DNA of 64,000 bases from Rhizophlyctis rosea (taxonomy: Eukaryota > Chytridiomycota > Chytridiomycetes > Rhizophlyctidales > Rhizophlyctidaceae). This document shows positions 22,953 through 33,524 of this stretch, piece by piece. Each line of letters begins with the position of its first letter. Position 1 is the stretch's first letter. Below the pieces are notes generated by a model, which was given only the letters and a program-made list of their open reading frames with translations, made no database searches and was not told where the DNA came from. The stretch covers positions 85,907-149,906 of the forward strand of contig JADGJC010000076.1 of assembly GCA_027596075.1 (NCBI GenBank). The letters run 5' to 3'. A program made the position numbers and the translations under genes.

Positions 22953-24494
22953 CCTCATAATGTTCTTATGCACGCCTCGGTTTTCGAGTAATTCACTGAA
23001 CACAACGTGCAATCTTTTTGCATTCAGATTTTCTTTTGGCTGGTTGTTGGTTCTGTTGAACATTCGCCGCCCCAATGTCCAAGTGTCCAGTCCCTATTAG
23101 CCCAAATTTGTATTAAACATGTTTTGCCAATTTTGTCTTGCTTCATTTGTGCCGCCAACGGGCAGTGCCACCAAAAATCGAAGTTTCCTGGAAGGTTGCG
23201 ACCGGGGAATGCCTAAAGACTGGTAGGGCCATATCTCCACATGGCAAGTATTTCATTCAAGAAATAAGAAGCATTCCAGCTGCTGATCATGGTTGAGGCA
23301 TGATTGACGCGGCAAATGCAAACATTTCCACCTATTTTGCTCACTTCATTCGTTCCAGTCACGGTGCCTGAGAGCTTCAAAGTGTCGGAACGCTCAACAC
23401 ACCACCTATTCGTTTTAAAAGGTGATCCGCGCAATCCCCTCCGCTTCAAACGGGCGAAGCTTGACTGTATTTCATTATTTGTAGTGTATTTGTCTCATAC
23501 TTCGCAATACACGAGTACACGTTCATCTCAGTCTCATCAAAAGCAGTGCAAGATCAAAAAGCATTCTGCACTTCCTATGAACCCTCCAATCCATTCACCA
23601 ATCGAAAGACAGTACCAGGAGTTCGGCTTTCCATTTCATATATTTTGCTATTGTCAATAAGCCTGTCCGGAGTATCGCGATGGCGATTGCCGCACGACTG
23701 CTTGGGTGCTGGTAAAAACACTGGGCACTCTTGGCCGTCAGCGGTTCTGTCAGCGCGGCGATAGCCGCACCGTTAGACAGAGAGATTGCGTTCGCAGACC
23801 CGCAGCCACCTCTGGAAGCCAGACGCCAATGTGGAAGTTGCCGTATCGTGTCGCCAGGACCGTACCTCAAAAGACGCCTTTTGCAGCACTCAATGCGACG
23901 CCCTTTGCAGCGGCTGCCCAAGCGCCAAACACAATCGTGTCTAGTGGCACAGCATGAAACATACTGTTTATCAATTGAGGCGCCTGCAGAAACTCCATTT
24001 AGCCTGCGACGATGCAAGTGCCCATTCATCAATTCTTGTTAAAGTCTTGGCCGTTGGAAATCACGAAATAGTGCGGGAATGCCCCATAACAGTGCCCTTG
24101 AAGCGCCTCACCGGCGCATCTGTTGGGTAGAACCCAGCAACGCAGGAAGCGCGGCGGTTGGTAAAGCGTCCTCCCAAGTTGCTGTTGTGGCGCTTCCGGC
24201 AGCGCCTTGGGGAGCCCCCTTGTCAGGTTGCTGTTATGACGCTTCTGACAGTGCTGGAACATCACTTAAATTACTCAATTAAACAATGTCCAGAATGACT
24301 ACGGCCAGCGCATCTAAGCAAAGGGGAAAAGTGTGACTGGCATGGTGTTTGCACTGGTAGTGTGTATTCCGGCCGGCGATTTCAGTAGGCCATGCAGAAC
24401 AGTTTGGGACATTTAACATCCTCTAATGCATATGTGAGCTGATAGAAGTCTGCTGTTGTTGTCGACGTGTTGCCCCACTCCCTTGTAACGTACC
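22953..24494. other. no gene seen; repeat-bearing
   Basis: Between copies D and E nothing recognisable is coded. If copy E was once complete, this is where its missing exons would have been. The right part (23.7-24.3 kb) is rich in GCGC/GGCGCTT words and holds a 28-nt direct repeat (separate entry). Confidence 0.45.
24178..24254. repeat. 28-nt direct repeat differing only by transitions
   Basis: Units at 24178-24205 and 24227-24254 both start GTTGCTGTT. They differ at five positions (10, 13, 20, 22 and 26 of the unit). At every one the first copy has G or C and the second has A or T in the G-to-A or C-to-T sense. Confidence 0.75.
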
Positions 24495-24548
24495 TGTTGA
24501 GAGTCCGCTTCCTCCAGCAACCTTTTTGCGCTCGCCTTGCGGGCCATA
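24495..24548 (-). pseudogene. tandem family copy E, exon 1 only
   Basis: An intact ATG (24546-24548) opens MARKASAKRLLEEADSQQ, exactly 18 codons, ending at a consensus donor GTACGT. It matches exon 1 of copies A and D in sequence, length and phase. No exon 2 (VVKRLK) follows on the minus strand in the next 1.5 kb. It is therefore either an orphaned exon or the start of a truncated gene. It also shows what the true family start codon was. Confidence 0.5.
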
Positions 24549-24732
24549 GTTACAAAATAAAAGAGATGCACGCGGGATGCTTTCTGTTAGTTCATCGCGA
24601 TGAGTGCAATTTTCTGGCGAATGAACTGTTCCAAGTCATTTGAGAAGCCAGCAAGCCTTATAGATTTGGCTGTTCAGACTTCGGCAGTATCTACGCTGCT
24701 GTTTTCGGTGTTTTTATGAGCCGATTCGGAGA

Positions 24733-25884
24733 ATGCATCACTCCAAAATGTCGAGTAACGAAAAGGTCTTCGTACTTCGACAAGGGCAAACGAGTTCAAC
24801 AAGTCCTCCTTGTCTCATGGCGGCAGCAAAGAAAGTACCATCTGAGTACAGGTCATGCATGTGGATGCCAACCATGAGAGCTGGGAGTGTGTTAGGGGTG
24901 GCTGGTATGTCTGGATTTGGAACGGTGAGCATGTGGATGAAAGGGGTGAATGGGAAGAATGGTTGGAGGGACATCTACGGGCCACGACTGGGCACTGCGT
25001 GCTTGATAAGGGTAACGGGGCAGAATCAACAAACGGAAAAGCCACCGAAATCCCGCAGCGGCCAATCTGGACGAAAGTCAACCGTTGGCAGCGATACCGG
25101 TATCAGCATTCGTGGATATCCCTTGAAGCGGGAACCGTCAACCACGGGATAGCTCATTGGGACTCGGTGCCGAGAATAACAAATCCTCAGGATGGAAACA
25201 ACATTGCGACCGCCTGGTATATATAGCTCTCTGCCGGAAAGATTTTCCTATCGTAGGGAGCAACCATCTTGGTGTATATGGGGCCCCACGCCTTGCCGGG
25301 TTTGATCGAAAACGATTCCGCGGGTACGGAGAACGGAAATTGACGCAACCCAACCCCGCTACGATTTTTCCATTGCCACCCAACGTGCACCCAACGTCAA
25401 TTGTGATCTAGTAAAAGTTGGGCAAAGTAGTCGTCCTTGGGCGTTAGGTGTTCTGCACGGGGTTGGCGTTGTCTATCATGAAGGAGGACGGCGTAGTACC
25501 ACCATTCATCCATCCTAAGAGGGTTCTGTTGGCCTATACGCCGGACCTTGACGGGTCAGAGTTAATGTTATGCGGTGACTCTGGGCCAGCCGTTTTTCGA
25601 CGTGGAAATGGGGTTGTGATTGGGATGACGGCTGGCGTTTTGAGTATTTGACAAATGGAGAGACCACTATCGATTATTTCGCCTTGGTTTCCGAGATGAG
25701 ACATGCTTTACACAGCTGGGATTTGGAGCTGACCCTCGGAGACTGTGTTGCGGAACCTGCCAATCTTGCGTCACGTATGAAGGCTTTCGGTATGAGAATC
25801 TCTATGTGGTTATTAAGGTTTAGACGTATGGGAATGAAGAGCGCGCAGCGCAGAACGGGTGACGGGCGGAAAAGAACTCTGTAG
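24733..25884 (+). pseudogene. trypsin-like serine protease remnant
   Basis: The clearest part is 25448-25651, with LMLCGDSGPAVFRRGNG: the GDSG motif around the catalytic serine of chymotrypsin-fold proteases, then VVIGMTAG. Reading then shifts by one base near 25640. The C-terminal strand and helix continue in another frame as FEYLTNGETTIDYFALVSEMRHAL, the usual end of such a domain. Upstream, 25157-25411 has IALCRKDFPIVGSNHLGVYG, compatible with the Asp-loop region. Open but unassignable sequence lies at 24733-25150. No TAAHC histidine motif was found. I read it as a broken gene. It is the only plus-strand unit inside the 12-27 kb island. Confidence 0.5.
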
Positions 25885-26129
25885 ACGTTATGCCTATCAC
25901 TTTGTCGGGAAAGAAAGCTTCGTGACAAAGAGAGGAGGAGAAAACGCAAAGGTAGAAAGGGATGGAGGTGAACTTTTCTGAATATCAACAATCACAATGA
26001 CTACCATTTATATTTACAAACTGAAAGCCAACGCAAAAATGAAGAATGCATGACTTAGCAATACTAGCAAACCAGCCAGACTGCACACAGAACATGGACT
26101 TTGATAATCCAACTCCTGCCAGACCATGC

Positions 26130-26715
26130 CTACAACAGATCAAACCTGACTGAATCTCTTTCTCTCTTCACCACCAAAAGCTGCATCCCCTCAAACTCCT
26201 TCGGAAACAGTTTGCTTGCTTCTTCCTCATCCACATCCTATTTGAGCAACAAGAAAATGCCCAGCACGATCCAGTGCGACCAGGGCTCGTAGAACCTCCC
26301 GTACATTGCGAACTGGAGCAGGCAATGCAATGACGGGTCCATTTCTTGTTGATATTTGAAGAAGGTGCTCTCAGCGTATGTGTATTGATCACCGGATTGC
26401 CAGGGATGGACTTGATATCTGTCTGGCGGGGCCTGGATATCTGCGGGATATGCCTGTCAGCGTGGTATCCATTTTGGTCATCCCCTGTGTCCATGCAATC
26501 AATCAATACCTACCAGTGCCAGCGGGGATATGATCACTGTCAAAATTTGTCACGGGATTGTTTTGGTTTTGGACGGCTTCCGGCGCTGCCAGCGTCTCGT
26601 GCTCAGGTTGCAGATTGCCGGAGGTTGAGCGGGGAGGCTCCTGCTGGAGTGAAGTAAGTGGTATCGTCGAAGAACGTCCTTGGCGGAAAGACCGGATGAT
26701 GGCTCCGAGGCACAT
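26130..26715 (-). CDS. hypothetical protein with in-frame TAG
   Basis: Exon 1 (26715-26514) begins MCLGAIIRSFRQGRSS, is polar and Pro/Gln-rich, and joins in phase to exon 2 from 26440. Exon 2 reads DIQAPPDRYQVHPWQSGDQY, AESTFFKYQQEMDPSLHCLL, AMYGRFYEPWSHWIVLGIFL. The frame meets TAG at 26238-26240 (134 residues). It continues in the same frame as DVDEEEASKLFPKEFEGMQL and LVVKRERDSVRFDLL to a TAG at 26130. Both sides look like real protein. The TAG may be a mutation, a genuine stop, or the acceptor of a very short intron (GTGCTGGGC to AAATAG, 30 nt, phase 0). The HWIVLGIFLLL stretch could be membrane-embedded. No family recognised. Confidence 0.4.
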
Positions 26716-28466
26716 CTTTGGCGAGTTTTGATCTGTCTGAAGGGAGTGGATTTGAAAACTGTCGAACTTTGGTTGGGCGGGTATGTTTGGACGCCTTGAA
26801 TATTCTAAATTTGGTTCTTGATTGGATTTCAAAGATGAATGGGTACAGAGCAAGCGGGGACGATGGACTTTGGTAAAATATAAATGAATGTAGCTCATCG
26901 GAGCGGGGCAGGCTCTCAACCCATGATGCACTTCTTTCTCCCTCGACAGTGGAGGAGTTGGAGGTTTCAGATGGACAACATGTTGCGTCGGACTGCACAG
27001 TGGAGTAAACAGATTATGACACAGCTTGGTAAGCATCACACACACCTGAATCACAATGAGTAACCAGTCGCGAACATTCAGGGTCCTTCCACTCGTGATT
27101 CACCTACTGCTGGCATTATTAATCGCAAATCATTAGCACGCTCGTGACAACACCCAGGCATATGATAATCCCCAACAGAGTAGCGGATCAGCACGGGCAT
27201 CATAGGATCGATGGTCAATCAGCGATCCTCATGGACCCCTAGCTCTCGGGCATTCAAGCCCTTTGCGGTAGATTGCTCGGGCAAGTCTGACACCACACCG
27301 AGCAGAAGGATCTGGGGATTGCTTGTCCAATCCGAAACCTACACGACCTTGAGGGTATGGGAAAAGCACACGCCTTGCTTTCTTTGCAGTGACCATGCTC
27401 ATGGTCATATGATAGCATTGCCCTCCCTGCGGATGGAGCGGGCCATTGTCACAGCCGCAGTTTGCTAAATGACTAATATAGTTCAAGGCGGCCATGACCA
27501 CATATTTCACAGGTCACTTGGGTCGGAGAATCGGAGTATTATCGCACTGCCATATGCTCCGCGCAGCCATTACAGAGCGGCTATTAGGCATATACATATG
27601 TCACAAGTTAACGGACGCTTCTCGATCGGGTGTCATTACAAAAGCCGACCTTGATTGCTCATGTGTGAAGCCGTGAGTATAATAGACCACCGTCATCACC
27701 TCCCTCCCCCTTTCCAAGCTTCGGACTTCCCCACACACTTTGTTGCTAGCTACATCCAAAAACACATCAACATACGAAGACATCGCAAATTGCCCCTCGT
27801 GCAAGTTCTGCTTTTCCACGCAACACTGAAACCAATCAGGAACTCCTCCACTCACCATACACCCCCACCCGAGACAATAGGCATCTCATTCCCCCACTTG
27901 CCAATCGACCGGTTTTCCCCGTCAATCAATCGGTGGCTCGGATTTATACGATCGCCTTACCGTGGACACACTGACTCGGAGTAACATCACATCTCTATCC
28001 GTGCCATCTCCCCCACTAAGCCCCACGCGTCAAAAAAGTCTCACCTCAACAGAGCCTCCAACCGTGTCATTGACGCATTTTCTCTTCTCATCACTTTCTC
28101 AACTCTTTTGATTGATACACTTCGTTGATCGCACACATAAAAATAGCCAATCGGTACATCGTTTCCCTTTTCGTCGCGGCACCTGTTTGTTGCTCAATAA
28201 CGACGTCTTGCCAATCATCTTGCTCGCTGCTCGCTCCATCGCAGTGGGCAACATCCTTTTAGCTCCCCGTTGACCTGTTTGATGTGTATGATTGTCATCG
28301 GCGGCAGGCTTTGCCGTCCTTTGGGTTATTGGTGGTTAGGTTTTCTGAATAATTAGTTGGGTTTTTAGTTTATTGTTCCTGTTCGTAGCTTTTTTTTCTT
28401 TTCGGATACCTCCCTTTTCCTATACCTACCGAATATACCCTACACGCTCGTTCTCTACACAGCCAA
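26716..28466. other. intergenic, no gene seen
   Basis: This stretch holds the upstream side of the minus-strand gene at 26.7 kb and the long leader region of the kinase. The last 500 nt before the kinase ATG are pyrimidine-rich. Short open frames around 27.2-27.9 kb have no motif or splice partner. Confidence 0.5.
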
Positions 28467-30008
28467 ATGATGGCTATTTTCCATCCGAGTGAGACCCAGG
28501 TTGCTCCCGCTGCTGGACCTACTTCGGCGTCGTCAATGCTGAAGGAAGAAGGAGACAAGGAGGGGAAGGGCGACACTGAGGGTGATAGAAGGAGGGGCGA
28601 GAAGGTTCCCTGCGACGAGAGTGCCAGCCAGCATTCGACGGTGGAAGATACCAACCTACAAGACCTCAAACTCGACGACAAAACCAACCTACAAGACCTC
28701 AAACTCGACGACAAAACCCACAAACCACCCACAAACGCCTCCGTCCGCCCGGAAACTCCTCGCAACCGCACCTTCGACCTCCTCACCCCTCTTAAACGCT
28801 ACATCCCCACCCGCTCCCCAGCCCCAACACCCAGCCCCACCCCCTCACACACTCCCGCCCCACCCTCAACCCCAACATCCTCCCCACCCACCACCTCCCT
28901 CCGCGCCAAATACGGCAAACCTACCAACTTCCTCGGCCAAGGCTCCCACGGCTCCTGCTACCTCGTCCGCCGCCCCTCCGACGACCGCGCCTTCTGCGTC
29001 AAAGAATTCCGCAAACGCTCCCCCGACCAATCCCAAAAAGAATGGATCAAAAAACTCACAAGCGAATACTGCATCGGGTCTCTCCTCCACCATCCCAACA
29101 TCATCGAAACTCACGACTTGATCTTCGATCGTCCGGCTCACCACAATAACGCGCATAACCCGAATGGGCCGTTGAGGGTTTATACAGTCATGGATCTCTG
29201 TCCGGGGGGAGACTTGTTTACGTGTATTACGAGTCATCCACAACCGATGACAATCCAGCATGCGAATTGTATTTTCGTGCAGTTGTTAAAGGGAGTGGAG
29301 TACCTCCACAACCTCGGCGTATGCCACCGAGACCTAAAACCAGAAAACTGCCTCTTCGACGAACACGACCGCTTAAAAATCATCGATTTCGGTAGCGCGG
29401 ACGTGTTCCGTATGCCATGGGGTCTAATCGGCCTCGACCCTACACCCACCACATTTCCATCTCCCTCCTCCTCACCAACCCTCCCACCAACCACGGGAAT
29501 CCACTCATCCCCACCAACCCTCGACTGCGACACCACTCATCACGAACAAACCCACATCCCCAACTCCCCGCCACTAACACCCGAAACCCCAAAAATCCAC
29601 CCCTCAAAAGGCTGCCACGGCTCCCTCCCCTACATCGCGCCGGAAGAACACCCTTCCCCCTCCTCCTCCCTTCACTCCTCCACCCACACCCCACCACCAA
29701 CCTACGACGGCACAAAAGTAGATATATGGTCCCTCGCAATAATCTACATCACGATCCTCACTAAACGTTTCCCCTGGCGTTGTGCTTCTATGCGTGATCC
29801 CGATTACGCTCTTTACGTCCGCACGGGTCGACATAAGCTGATTGATTCGCTTCCGGAGGAGGTGGCGGGGACGGTGAGGAGGATGTTGAGTGTTGGTGCT
29901 GGGAAGAGGCCCGGGGTGGGGGAGATTTTGAGTGAGGAGTGGGTCAGGAATGTGAGAGTGTGTGGGGAGGGCGGGGAGTGGCATGGGCATGGGAAGTGTG
30001 GGCGGTGA
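28467..30008 (+). CDS. serine/threonine protein kinase, Hal4/NPR1-like
   Basis: A single exon of 513 residues. The N-terminal 150 residues are acidic, then Pro/Thr-rich; a perfect 33-nt duplication gives NLQDLKLDDKT twice in a row. The kinase domain has a glycine loop GQGSHGSCYLV (about residue 158), lysine in CVKEF, HRDLKPENCLF (about 285), DFGSADVF (about 306), APEE (about 390) and DIWSLAIIYITIL. All catalytic residues are present. The loop between DFG and APE carries about 80 extra Pro/Ser/Thr-rich residues, so the activation segment is greatly enlarged. The pattern (MDLCPGGDLF, VEYLHNLGVCHRDLKPEN, DIWSLAI) is closest to the fungal Hal4/Sat4/Npr1 group that controls transporters, but assignment within the group is uncertain. 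ATG ATG opens the frame; either may be used. Confidence 0.9.
   Translation: MMAIFHPSETQVAPAAGPTSASSMLKEEGDKEGKGDTEGDRRRGEKVPCDESASQHSTVEDTNLQDLKLDDKTNLQDLKLDDKTHKPPTNASVRPETPRNRTFDLLTPLKRYIPTRSPAPTPSPTPSHTPAPPSTPTSSPPTTSLRAKYGKPTNFLGQGSHGSCYLVRRPSDDRAFCVKEFRKRSPDQSQKEWIKKLTSEYCIGSLLHHPNIIETHDLIFDRPAHHNNAHNPNGPLRVYTVMDLCPGGDLFTCITSHPQPMTIQHANCIFVQLLKGVEYLHNLGVCHRDLKPENCLFDEHDRLKIIDFGSADVFRMPWGLIGLDPTPTTFPSPSSSPTLPPTTGIHSSPPTLDCDTTHHEQTHIPNSPPLTPETPKIHPSKGCHGSLPYIAPEEHPSPSSSLHSSTHTPPPTYDGTKVDIWSLAIIYITILTKRFPWRCASMRDPDYALYVRTGRHKLIDSLPEEVAGTVRRMLSVGAGKRPGVGEILSEEWVRNVRVCGEGGEWHGHGKCGR
28650..28715 (+). repeat. 33-nt tandem duplication in the kinase N-terminus
   Basis: Two head-to-tail 33-nt copies, identical as far as can be read, encode the 11-residue unit NLQDLKLDDKT twice. 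The lack of divergence suggests a recent event, and the frame is kept. Confidence 0.85.
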
Positions 30009-30543
30009 GGTGGTGTGTATTGGTGCTTCGGCAAGGTGGTCAGGATGCGAAGCAGTTGGAGTAGCGTTGCATAGCTGTTATTTCTTGGCAGTAAGCATAT
30101 AACATCAGCATAGCGGTTTTGTCCTCCTTGCTTTTGTATAGTGCGTTTTCAGATGTGTAAACTACTCTACGTGTATTTTGTGAAGAAGTAATGAAAAACA
30201 AACTTGTGTATCCTCGTATTTCAAATTGGTATCGTCATGACATGCAAAATGATGTGCAACAGATCGAGGATTTGTCGACAGTAAATCTTTTTCTGATTGA
30301 AACGAAAGTGATTACAGGAAAAAATAAATCCCAAACGCCTCCACTATCTACTTACAAACCCCCAACTCGTCCATCCCAACACTCCCACCACGAAGAAAAA
30401 CAAGAAATACCTACAAAGCAAAAACAGAAAGCACGAACGCAACTAAATCATGTACAGATGCCGAATCCATCCCACCCCTTTTCAACAAAATAACTTACTC
30501 CAAATAAATTACCCTCCACCAACCTCACAACCCTCTCACCCCG
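30009..30543. other. convergent 3' region of kinase and katanin genes
   Basis: Between two convergent stop codons. A/C-rich on the right half. No gene seen; must hold both transcript ends. Confidence 0.6.
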
Positions 30544-33524
30544 TCACTCAAACCCAAACACCTGCAAATCCTTCAACGCATCCCTCACCGCAACCCCAAC
30601 ATTACCCGGCGCCCTCTTCAACTCCTCCAACGTCGCATGCAAATCGCCAAAGGACCTGTAACATGCATGGCATCGGTTTACTCTACAACAAGTCGACACA
30701 GGAAACAATGTATGAGCATCCAGATAAAAAGAAGGAGATATTACGACACGGGATATTGGAGCTGTTGTGAACTCACCGTTCCTCCCGCACAAGATCAACA
30801 CCTGGACTTACGAAGCTACCGGAGTTCAGGGTACTCAGGATAACGTTGGCGAAGCTTTTGGACAGGATTCGGATGGTTTGGCAGGCGGTTACGATGTAGC
30901 TGTTTGACAAAACAAAATCAGCAAAATCGCAAAACGTTCTCTCAACAGAAACAAAAATCCAATTAACCACATCCACAGCCCAATGACAACCCCAAGAAAC
31001 CCACAAACCCTCTCTCACAAAGTACTCACTCCTCATAAACTTCAAACAACAACTCCCCAACACCCCCCAAAAGCACCACACAAACATCCAACGAAACCAA
31101 CTTCGGTTTCAAATTCACCACCCTCAACATATCAACCCACACACTCGAATCTTTCACATCCGCCATCGTTTCCACCGCTTGGCGTATACTGCTTTCGTCC
31201 CACACTTGGCGGACCATGCGGATGGAGGTTAGGCGGGACCTTAATATGGATACGACAGAGGCGTGTCGGAAGAGGAGGGTTTCCATTATATCGGTGTCGG
31301 AGGTTGGTGGGGGGGCGTCGGAGATGGGAGAGAGGAGGAGGGGGGCGGTGCGGCGCTGGGGGCCCTGTTTGGCCGGATTGAGAATTCGTCTTTGATATGT
31401 GGCAGAATACGCTGTGATGGGATGACTCTAAAAAGGGACAACCACATACCTGGACAAACTTCGCAATATCCAAATTCAACAATTTTTCTCCATTGCCCGC
31501 GGGAACAAACGACATCACACCCTTCGAAGCTGATGCTGCAGGCGTCTCTCTTCCCGCTATGGTATCATCCTGACTAGCAATCTGACTACGTGACCGTTGT
31601 CGTCGCAATGAGGGTGATGGTCCCTCTCCCGTCTGATATCCATATTCAGGAGACTCTTCCGAGTCGCCCGGCCCATAACCTCTACCTCCTCCTCCCCGCG
31701 ATACAGAGACTGATGGCGGTCGGGATCCGTGTTGAGTCGGTGTTGGCGGTTTTGATAATGCTGAAGGCATGGAATTGAGCGACGAGTTTGAGTTCTGTTG
31801 GTCAGAAGTTACATACATTGATTTGATGATCCACGATTCAAGTCAGATAGGGATCCTACAGATGGCCTGGGTCTGATTGTTTGTGCAGCAGCAGGCGTCC
31901 CTGAAGGTGTTACGTCAGTCATAATTGCCCGAACTATTACCCGGTGTGTAATAAGTCGCCGTAAAAGATCACCTGACAAAGAACTTCTCGACCCTCCTTT
32001 CGTTATGCTGTGTGATGATTGTGCTGATTTTGGGACAATGAAATCGTTGAGGGCAGACTTGACGACTTCATCAAACAAAGTTGCTACTTTCATTACCATT
32101 TTCATCGTGATGAAGCTCGAAAGGTGTTCTTGTCCGGACCGGTTCTCCCATTGAGTTCATGTCAAGTGCCGAACTTTCATGCCGCTGTTCCGGTGACGCT
32201 CGGATGGGTGAACGCTGACCGTCGTCAAGATGAGACCCCAGAACCGAAATGAACTTCAAACTGTAAACATGACACTCACCGTCAGATCCACTGTCCAAAT
32301 GCTCACAAAGTTCCCGTCCAATGCTCCTCCAACCAAATGCCCATCATCATTCAATGAACCTATGTCAGTCACATTGGGCCATCGGACCGTGATAAGGTCC
32401 TGACATTGAGCTGGCTCCCATGTCCATATCTGAAGATAGCGAAAATTCGCAATGAGTAAATTTGGAGGACGTGGAAGAGCAAAATGCCCTTCGAAGGTGC
32501 AAGCGTACCTGCAGCGAGTCCCCAGTCGCCACGAGCAACTCCTGCCCGTCCCTATCAAAGTCCAAAACCTTCGGCGGACTTCCCGACAGCTCCGCAGACG
32601 ATATACACTCGAATGTCTGCAAATCGTACATGCGAACGCTTCGATCTGAGCTGCCCGTGGCCATCATGAACTCTGCCGGATGGAATCCTAGGGAGGTGAT
32701 AGGGCCTGTGTGTTCTGAGTAGGAGCGAAGGAGCTTTCCTGCAGTCATGTCCCATATCTTTTGAATGAGGTGTTAGAGTCGTGACATGTAGTTCGCATTC
32801 CATTGGCACTTCAACTTGCCTTCACGGTAGCGTCTGCTCCACCGGTAGCAATCCACCGCCCATCTGGGGTGATGCGCATGACGTTGATGGCATCCGTGTG
32901 TCCCGTATATGTTTGGATGCACCCTCTTCGTCTGACATCCCATATCTTCACGGTGTTGTCTGTTGACCCGGAAGCGAAAAACTCCCCGAAAGGATGAAAT
33001 TCGACACATCTCGTATTCGATTTATGACCAGAAAGAGTCCGTATGACTAATATGGCATTGAAGATTGAATATGAATAAAGATATGAAATTGGACACCCAA
33101 GAATTCGGATCATACCCTTCGCATGCTCCAAATCCCACAGCTTGATTGTTCCACTTGATGAACCTGCTACAGCAATCTCCTCTGGCCAGTCCATCGTCAC
33201 GCACTCAACCGCACTGGAGTGACCTCCCAAACTCTGACGCAACATTACCATTAACTTGTTATTTGTATAAGCGACACATGTAAAGCAATGGCTCTCACCA
33301 GTATAGGTTGTGTTCTGCCTAATGCCCACAAGTTGACCTTGCGGTCCTCCCCTCCCGTTACTATGATCTTGCCAGACTTGCGTCCTATTCTCAGACATGT
33401 TGCCGGCGCGCTATGTGCAACAAAATCATCTAAAAGCAATGTTACTTTGTAAATGGGAAGGTCTAGTATGACATACGGTGTACAAATACTGACGCAGTTT
33501 GAAAGCTCTGTCGTCAACATCCAT
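30544..33524 (-). CDS. KATNB1: katanin p80 WD40 regulatory subunit
   Basis: Targets and regulates the p60 ATPase that severs microtubules. Exons: 33524-33494, 33429-33299, 33233-33116, 33046-32820, 32757-32509, 32429-32280, 32214-31973 (with a probable 31-nt intron 32096-32066), 31900-31817, 31760-31450, 31364-31030, 30899-30777, 30655-30544. The sum is 2082 nt (693 residues). The start MDVDDRAFKLHDFVAHSA is canonical. Six WD repeats include GGEDRKVNLWALG, AGSSSGTIKLWDLE, ASGSTDNTVKIWDVRRRG, ATGGADATVKIWD and TGSSDRSVRMYDLQTFE. A Ser-rich linker follows. The C-terminal con80 domain, which binds p60, has METLLFRHASVVSILRSRL and SFANVILSTL. The intron at 32758-32819 has a GC donor. Katanin suggests a flagellum- or centriole-bearing organism. 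Confidence 0.92.
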
